Source: Serinibacter arcticus (lineage in GTDB: Bacteria; Actinomycetota; Actinomycetes; Actinomycetales; Beutenbergiaceae). Taken from it: DNA of 64,000 nucleotides. Below are positions 58,807 through 64,000 of this stretch, piece after piece. The stretch lies in the NCBI RefSeq assembly GCF_004786095.1, contig NZ_RHPJ01000003.1, positions 186,001 to 250,000 of the forward strand, read 5' to 3'. Position numbers and translations under genes: made by a program. A model generated the notes under the pieces. The model worked only from the letters and a program-made list of their open reading frames with translations. It was not told the origin of the DNA and did not search any database. Numbering within the stretch: the stretch's first letter is position 1; each line of letters begins with the position of its first letter.

Positions 58807-61074
58807 GTGCTCGATCACGTCGATCCGTTCATCGGGACGGGGTCCACGGACCTGCCGCCGCGGTCCGGCCTCGCCGCCACCTGGTGGTGGCCGAAGCCGC
58901 AGGTGGGCAACACCCACCCCGGCGCCACCTACCCGCTCGGGATGGTTTCGGCCTGCGCCTACTCGGGCGCCTATCCCACGGGCTACGGACGCTACGACCT
59001 CGGCACCGAGGGCCTTCCGGTGCCGCTCGCCGACACGTTGCGCGCCTCGGGCTTCACGCACTTCCAGCAGTCGGGCACCGGCGCGATCCGCAAGTACTAC
59101 AACTACCTGCGCGTCACCCCGCTCCTCGCCCCGCTCGACGACCTCGGCCGCAGCTGGGAGATCGTCGAGGAGCAGGCGAGCGCCGGCTACTACCGCGCGG
59201 TGCTGGACAGCGGCGTGGTCGCCGAGCTGACGGTCGGCCCGAAGAGCGCGGTGCACCGGTACACGTTCCCCGCCCACCACGACGCGCGCGTGGTCGTCGA
59301 CCTCTCGGTCGGCGGACTCGCGATCCCGTACGGCGAGACCGTGCCGCTGCGCGCGCACCTCCAGCACGTCGAACCCGGCGTCGCGTGCGGCGAGATCGTC
59401 GTGGAGGGGGCGCCGCTCGCGTTCCACCTCGAGTGCGACACCCCCGGCCTGCGCCAGCTCCTGTGGTACGACCGCCGCCTCATGCCCGGCGGCTCCCGCC
59501 TCGAGTTCTCCGACATCCGGCCCACCACGCTGCGGCCGTTCGGCGTCATGTGGGCCGGCCCGACGACGGCGGGCCAGGTCGTCGAGCTGCGCATCGGCTT
59601 CTCGCTCCGCGGTACGGAGCAGGCGGCCGCCAACCTGCGCACCGACCTCGCGCACGGCCGGACGGCGGACCCCGGCCCCGTCGTCGAGCGAGCCGGCGAG
59701 CTCGCCCCGACCGCCGTCCTGACCGGTCCGTCCGCGTTCGACACGCGGTGGGAGGCGACGCGCGAGGCCTGGGCCACCAACCTGGGCCGCGTCGAGGTCG
59801 AGGCGTCCCCGCGCCGCCGCGCGATCATGGCGACGGCGCTCTACCACTCGCTCATCAAGCCGTGCATCGCCGTCGACGAGAGTCCGTTCTGGCCGACCGA
59901 CGGGCCGTTCGTGTTCGACCTGTGCACGCTCTGGGACGTCTACCGCACCCAGCTGCCCCTCCTCACGCTGCTGCGGCCGGACGCGAGCGTCGCGCTCGGC
60001 AACGCGCTGCTGCGGATCTGCGAGGAGGAGGGCAACTTCCCGATCGGCTACCGCATGGCGCGCGGCGCCGACCGGTTCTCCCGGCAGGCGAGCGCGCTCG
60101 CGCACACCCTCCTCGCCGACCTCAGCCAGCTCGGCGCGACGGGGATCGACTGGGACTGGGCGCTCGTGCACATGCAGGCCGACCTGCGCCGCACCTACGG
60201 CGAGGAGTACCTGCGCCAGGGAGTCACCCACCCGGTCAGCCACACGCTCGACCTCGCGTTCGGCTACTGGTGCACGCGCGCCGTCGCGCTGCGCCAGGGC
60301 GACACCGCGCTCGCGGCGGAGTCCGGACGGCTCGCGGCAGGCTGGCCCGCCGCGTACGACGCCGGGACCGGGCTGCTGCGGGCCTCCACCTTCTACGAGG
60401 GCGGTCCCTGGAACTACTCCTTCCGCCTGCTGCACGACATGGCTGGCCGCATCGACCTCGCCGGGGGAGACGCGGCGTTCACCGCCATGCTCGACGAGTT
60501 CTTCGGCTACGGCGCGGACCCCGTCACCCAGCCCGGCCTCGCACCGGACCTGGCGGAGATGACGGCGGGCTACGCCCTGCACCGGTTCGAGGGCCTGAAC
60601 AACGAGCCGGACATGGAGGTGCCCTGGGCGTACATGTACGCCGGGCGCCCCGACCGCACGGCCGAGGTCGTGCACGGCGCCGTCCACCAGATGTTCGGTA
60701 CGGGTCGCGGTGGTCTCGCCGGCAACGACGACTCCGGCGGTCTCTCGTCCTGGTACGTCTGGGCCTCGCTCGGGATCTTCCCCGTCGCCGGTCAGAACGT
60801 GTTCCTGCTGAACGCGCCGTCGTACGCCTCGGCCAGCCTCGCCGTCCCCGGCGGCCGGTTCCACATCCGCACCCGGGGCTTCCGCGAGGGCGAGGGCGAG
60901 GGTCCGCCACCGCTGCAGTACGTGGCGAGCGTCACGCTCGACGGCGCCCCCCTCGACCGCCCCTGGCTCACCGGCCAGGAGCTGCACGCCGGGGGCGAGC
61001 TCGTCGTCTCCCTCGCCGACCGCCCCACGTCCTGGGGCACCACCCACCGACCCCCGTCCACCCCCGAGAGGTGA
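58807..61074 (+). CDS. GH92 family glycosidase (alpha-mannosidase type), cytoplasmic
   Basis: 755 residues from GTG 58807 with GGAGGGG 6 nt upstream. GH92 marks: VDPFIGTG at the N-terminus, NTHPGATYPLGMV, SGTGAIR, and the C-terminal GLNNEPDMEVPWAY...GTGRGGLAGNDDSGGLSSWYV with the catalytic Asp pair in GNDD. The family removes alpha-mannosyl residues with Ca2+. No signal peptide is present, so it acts inside the cell, unlike many characterised secreted members. A glycosyltransferase gene follows after 5 bp. A TACATT hexamer at 58746-58751 may be its -10. Confidence 0.92.
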   Translation: MLDHVDPFIGTGSTDLPPRSGLAATWWWPKPQVGNTHPGATYPLGMVSACAYSGAYPTGYGRYDLGTEGLPVPLADTLRASGFTHFQQSGTGAIRKYYNYLRVTPLLAPLDDLGRSWEIVEEQASAGYYRAVLDSGVVAELTVGPKSAVHRYTFPAHHDARVVVDLSVGGLAIPYGETVPLRAHLQHVEPGVACGEIVVEGAPLAFHLECDTPGLRQLLWYDRRLMPGGSRLEFSDIRPTTLRPFGVMWAGPTTAGQVVELRIGFSLRGTEQAAANLRTDLAHGRTADPGPVVERAGELAPTAVLTGPSAFDTRWEATREAWATNLGRVEVEASPRRRAIMATALYHSLIKPCIAVDESPFWPTDGPFVFDLCTLWDVYRTQLPLLTLLRPDASVALGNALLRICEEEGNFPIGYRMARGADRFSRQASALAHTLLADLSQLGATGIDWDWALVHMQADLRRTYGEEYLRQGVTHPVSHTLDLAFGYWCTRAVALRQGDTALAAESGRLAAGWPAAYDAGTGLLRASTFYEGGPWNYSFRLLHDMAGRIDLAGGDAAFTAMLDEFFGYGADPVTQPGLAPDLAEMTAGYALHRFEGLNNEPDMEVPWAYMYAGRPDRTAEVVHGAVHQMFGTGRGGLAGNDDSGGLSSWYVWASLGIFPVAGQNVFLLNAPSYASASLAVPGGRFHIRTRGFREGEGEGPPPLQYVASVTLDGAPLDRPWLTGQELHAGGELVVSLADRPTSWGTTHRPPSTPER

Positions 61075-61079
61075 CCGAG

Positions 61080-62438
61080 ATGTCCGCTGCTGCTCCCACC
61101 ACCATCACGCCCGCCACCCCCACCGGGGCTGACGACGTGCTGCGGCGCTACCGCCGGCTCGTCATCGTCGTGCGCGCCGATCCGGTCATCTGCGGGCACT
61201 CGGTCGAGGCGCGCAACCTCGCCGAGGCCGCCCTGCTGCAGGGGTTCGAGGAGGTCACGATCCTCACGTGGCCGATCGACCGGCTCGAGGCAGCCGGCCT
61301 GCCGCTCAAGCCGCTGGACCGCGTGCTGCCGTACTCGCCAGGCATCACGGTCGAGCGGCCCGACCCGGTCGGGGACTACCGCGTGCCGGACGGCCGGTGG
61401 CAGGCGGGTCTCGTCGGCCGCCTGATCGAGCTGTTCACCGACGGCGTGCCGACCGTCTGCCTCTCGCTGTACCTCAGCCCCCACACGCTCGCCGTGACCG
61501 AGGCCGTGACCGCCGCGCGCCGGACGGGGCTGCCGGTCGACGTCGTCACGGTCGCCGAGGCCGTCGGCTCCGACATCACGAACGTCGTGCGCACGTGCGT
61601 GGCGCAGGGCCGCTTCGGCGCGGCGGCCCACGTCATGACGTCCTACCTGGCCAACGACGTCGTCGTGGCCGTCTCGGAGTACACCAAGGAGCTCATCATC
61701 AGCGCCGCAACCGAGATCGACGCGCTGCACGGCACGTCGTTCGCGGCCCAGTCCGCCGAGCGGGTCGCCATCTCCTACCCGGCCCTCGACACCGCCTCCT
61801 ACCTCGGGGTCGACGACGCCGACGTGGCCGCCGTGCTCGCGCGGCGCGGTCTCGCCGACGCGCCGTACGTGCTGTTCCTCTCGCGCCTGACCGAGGCCAA
61901 GGGCGTGCCCGACCTCATCACCGGCTTCGAGCGGGCCACCGCGACGGCGACCGGGCCGGTCCGCCTGGTCATCGCGGGGCGAGGACCGCAGGAGGCGGAG
62001 ATCCGGGCCCTCGCGGCGGCGTCACCGCTGGCGGACCGCATCCAGGTCCTGACCGACGTGCACGACGCCGAGAAGCCGGCTCTCATGCAGGGCGCGGTCG
62101 CGTTCGTGCTGCCCACGCTGCCGCGGCCGGAGTTCGTGGAGACGTTCGGCATCGCCGTCGTGGAGAAGATGCTCGCCGGCGGGGGAGTGGTCGCGACCAC
62201 GACGACGGGCGGCGTGCCCGAGGCCGTCGGCGACACGGCCAAGATCATCGAGATCTCCGACCCGGACTCCGTCGCGCGCGTGCTGGACGAGGTCCTCGCG
62301 ATGACCCCGGCCGAGCGCGAGGCGTGGGAGGCGCGCGCCCGCGCGTACGCGCTGCAGTTCGACCGCGCCGAGGTGCTGCGCAAGATCCTCGCGCTGGTCT
62401 CCCGCGAGGTCGGCGCGGCCGAGGCGGTCGCCGCCTGA
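61080..62438 (+). CDS. Glycosyltransferase, GT4-like
   Basis: 452 residues from ATG 61080 with GAGAGG upstream. GT-B fold: the second half starts APYVLFLSRLTEAKGVPDLI, the usual donor-domain strand, then VRLVIAGRGPQEAEI and EFVETFGIAVVEKMLAGG, where the EX7E-type pair contacts the sugar nucleotide. The N-terminal half includes GHSVEARNLAEAALLQGF. The donor and acceptor are unknown. Tight coupling to the GH92 gene suggests joint work on a mannose-containing intracellular glycoside or oligosaccharide; this is inferred. Confidence 0.88.
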   Translation: MSAAAPTTITPATPTGADDVLRRYRRLVIVVRADPVICGHSVEARNLAEAALLQGFEEVTILTWPIDRLEAAGLPLKPLDRVLPYSPGITVERPDPVGDYRVPDGRWQAGLVGRLIELFTDGVPTVCLSLYLSPHTLAVTEAVTAARRTGLPVDVVTVAEAVGSDITNVVRTCVAQGRFGAAAHVMTSYLANDVVVAVSEYTKELIISAATEIDALHGTSFAAQSAERVAISYPALDTASYLGVDDADVAAVLARRGLADAPYVLFLSRLTEAKGVPDLITGFERATATATGPVRLVIAGRGPQEAEIRALAAASPLADRIQVLTDVHDAEKPALMQGAVAFVLPTLPRPEFVETFGIAVVEKMLAGGGVVATTTTGGVPEAVGDTAKIIEISDPDSVARVLDEVLAMTPAEREAWEARARAYALQFDRAEVLRKILALVSREVGAAEAVAA

Positions 62439-62463
62439 GGGGTGCTGCGACCCGCGGGACCGG

Positions 62464-63366
62464 CTACAGGGCGTCGCCGACGGCGAAGGTGTCGCACGCC
62501 TGCAGCGTGCCCTGCGTCCGACCCGTCTCGAACCACGCCTTGCGCTGCTCCGACGAGCCGTGCGTCCACGTGTGCGGCGTGACCTCGCCGGAGAACGTCT
62601 CCTGGATGTGGTCGTCGCCGACGGCGGCCGCGGCCGAGAGGGCCTGGTCGATCTCGGCGTCCGTGGGGGCCAGGAGGTAGGAGTTGCCGTCAGCGTCCTT
62701 GGCGTCCACGGCGCCCTGCACCCACATCCCGGCGTAGCAGTCGGCCTGCAGCTCGAGGCGCACCGCGTCGGACGTCGGACCGGTCCCGGTGCGGTCGATC
62801 GCGTTCATCGTGCCGAGCTGGTTCTGGATGTGGTGACCGAACTCGTGGGCGACGACGTACAGCTCGCCGAGCGGGCCGCCGTCGGCCCCGAAGCGCGAGG
62901 TCAGCTCGTCGAAGAACGTGGTGTCGATGTACACCGTCGAGTCGGGCGGGCAGTAGAACGGGCCGACGGCGGAGGTCGCCGCGCCGCACCCGGTGGAGAC
63001 GTTCCCGGTGAACAGCAGGAACTCGGGCAGCTGGTACTGCACGCCCGACTGGGCGGGGAGGGTCTCCTCCCAGTACTGGTCGAGCGAGAGGGCCGTCGCG
63101 TTCATGCGGCAGTCGATCTCGCGGTTGGCCTGGTCGCCGCCCTCGAGGCACTGCACGTAGGAGTCCTCACCCTGCTCCGGCTGGTACTGCCCCTGGCCCT
63201 CGCCGGTCAGCCCGGACAGGTCGACGTTCTGCCCCGTGAACACCTGGAACAGCAGGACCACGATCAGCCCGAGGCCACCGATCCCGCCGCCGACGGCGAC
63301 CCCGCGACGTCCGCCGCCGCGCCGCACGCGGTTGCCGGAGATGTCTGCATCCTTGTTGAACGTCAT
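62464..63366 (-). CDS. Predicted neutral zinc metallopeptidase (YpfJ/KPN_02809 family)
   Basis: 300 residues from ATG 63366; an ATG at 63393 is possible, but GAGAGGG favours 63366. A Gly/Arg-rich N-terminus (SGNRVRRGGGRRG), one membrane helix (~28-46), then the outer domain with zinc motif HEFGHH (His174, Glu175, His178) and later QADCYAGMW. Family PF04228 is named putative neutral zinc metallopeptidase. Substrate unknown. It is convergent with the GT4 gene (25-bp gap). Confidence 0.92.
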   Translation of the reverse strand: MTFNKDADISGNRVRRGGGRRGVAVGGGIGGLGLIVVLLFQVFTGQNVDLSGLTGEGQGQYQPEQGEDSYVQCLEGGDQANREIDCRMNATALSLDQYWEETLPAQSGVQYQLPEFLLFTGNVSTGCGAATSAVGPFYCPPDSTVYIDTTFFDELTSRFGADGGPLGELYVVAHEFGHHIQNQLGTMNAIDRTGTGPTSDAVRLELQADCYAGMWVQGAVDAKDADGNSYLLAPTDAEIDQALSAAAAVGDDHIQETFSGEVTPHTWTHGSSEQRKAWFETGRTQGTLQACDTFAVGDAL

Positions 63367-63510
63367 GTGGCGCCCTCTCGTCTCGGCCGTCATCGTAGGC
63401 CCGTCCTCACCCGACGCGGCAGGGCCGTGGTGGCCGACTGTGGAGGTCCTACAACGCGACACCGGCCGATTGGTGCGCGGCGCGGCGTCGTACCGGGGGT
63501 CGCGGACCCC

Positions 63511-63516
63511 TACGGT
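63511..63516 (+). promoter_or_regulatory. -10 element of bioY (leaderless type)
   Basis: TACGGT ends 6 nt before GTG 63523. Confidence 0.55.
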
Positions 63517-63522
63517 TGTCGG

Positions 63523-64000
63523 GTGACCACAGCAGCAGCGCAGCAGCGCCCCGCCCCCCGCGTCCTCGCCGACGTCGTCGCCACGTCCCGCGTGCGCGAC
63601 GTCCTGCTCGTCCTCGGCGGCACGGCCCTGGTGGCCGTCGCCTCGCAGATCGCGATCCCGCTCGGCTTCACGCCGATCCCGCTCTCGCTCGGCACGTTCG
63701 GGGTGCTCGTCGTCGGTGCGGCGCTCGGACCGGTGCGCGCGACGGCGTCGCTCGCCCTCTACCTCCTGGCCGGCGTCGCCGGTGTCGGCTGGTTCGCCGA
63801 CGGCGCCTCGGGCTGGCAGTTCGCCTCCTTCGGCTACCTGCTCGGGTACGTCCTGGCCGCCGCGCTCGTGGGCGGCCTCGCACGTCGCGGCGGCGACCGC
63901 CGCCCGCTCGCGACGATCGGCCTCATGCTCGCCGGCGGCGTGGCCGTCTACGCGGCGGGGGTGCCGTGGCTGATGGCGTTCCTCGGCGTCGACCTCGCGA
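63523..64000 (+). CDS. bioY: Biotin transporter BioY (3' end outside window)
   Basis: The first 159 residues are visible and open to the window edge. Membrane segments carry the BioY pattern QIAIPLGFTPIPLSLGTFGVLVVGAALG and LYLLAGVAGVGWFADGASG, with the biotin-binding loop. BioY is the S component that binds biotin for an ECF transporter. The start is set by the leaderless promoter. BioM/BioN would be expected downstream, outside the window. Confidence 0.93.
   Translation, partial: MTTAAAQQRPAPRVLADVVATSRVRDVLLVLGGTALVAVASQIAIPLGFTPIPLSLGTFGVLVVGAALGPVRATASLALYLLAGVAGVGWFADGASGWQFASFGYLLGYVLAAALVGGLARRGGDRRPLATIGLMLAGGVAVYAAGVPWLMAFLGVDLA

Noticed and set aside
58804-61047. A long minus-strand open frame opposite the GH92 gene
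   Set aside because: Same reason: low-complexity composition and no motif, while the plus strand encodes a full GH92 enzyme.

Overview
The window is chromosomal DNA of a high-GC Gram-positive bacterium of the phylum Actinomycetota, most likely order Micrococcales (Cellulomonadaceae or a neighbouring family; the exact family cannot be fixed from sequence alone). The signs are very high G+C with C/G-ending third codon positions, many GTG starts, a clustered fabD-fabH-acpP-fabF block with a FasR-like regulator and DUF3145, the aceE / DUF3052 / peroxiredoxin neighbourhood, an F420-type LLM oxidoreductase, and many genes whose start codon lies 6-7 nt after a TANNNT -10 hexamer (leaderless transcripts). 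Gene order is that of an ordinary chromosome. I see no prophage, transposase, CRISPR array, rRNA or replication origin.

Layout. 1-7651: end of a secreted fibronectin-III protein followed by MoxR ATPase, DUF58 protein, a membrane transglutaminase-fold protein lacking two catalytic residues, and an FHA protein, apparently one operon. 7685-9587: leuA behind a 15-codon leucine-rich leader peptide and a 12-bp hairpin. 9775-11752: recO, a cis-prenyl transferase and a VOC protein. 11749-15490 (minus): znuA-znuC-znuB-zur-dedA under a promoter covered by two Zur-type boxes. 15621-19652: glyQS, a YibE/F protein and dusB. 19668-30151: a malto-oligosaccharide locus with a LacI-type regulator, binding protein, two permeases, two cytoplasmic GH13 enzymes and a convergent third GH13 enzyme. 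30239-34551: dgt, an LLM oxidoreductase and dnaG. 34854-41861: small surface proteins, an alpha/beta hydrolase, a VOC gene remnant beside tRNA-Ile, a large secreted amidase with SLH-like repeats, and tRNA-Asn. 41834-45706: kynureninase, a membrane-anchored repeat protein, peptide deformylase and DUF3145. 45829-50807 (minus): fatty-acid synthesis cluster and its regulator. 50942-57152: TPR-like protein, aceE, DUF3052, peroxiredoxin, CPBP protease and a small lipoprotein. 57194-64000: tRNA-Val, DksA-like protein, aldo/keto reductase, GH92/GT4 pair, zinc metallopeptidase and the start of bioY.

How the parts work together. The maltose locus imports oligosaccharides and degrades them in the cytoplasm. 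No ABC ATPase is encoded in it, so a shared ATPase elsewhere is expected. The zinc locus is a self-contained Zur-controlled uptake operon. The fab cluster makes fatty acids and lies one gene away from aceE, whose product supplies acetyl-CoA. The clearest regulatory signals are the leuA leader, the znuA promoter/operator, the phased TTGC repeats upstream of the maltose operon, the leaderless promoters, and several long intergenic palindromes.

No gene cluster stands out as a wholly new system. The most unusual items are the pseudo-transglutaminase in the MoxR-DUF58-FHA operon, the leuA leader, the palindromes with a shared rim and different cores, and the truncated VOC gene next to tRNA-Ile.
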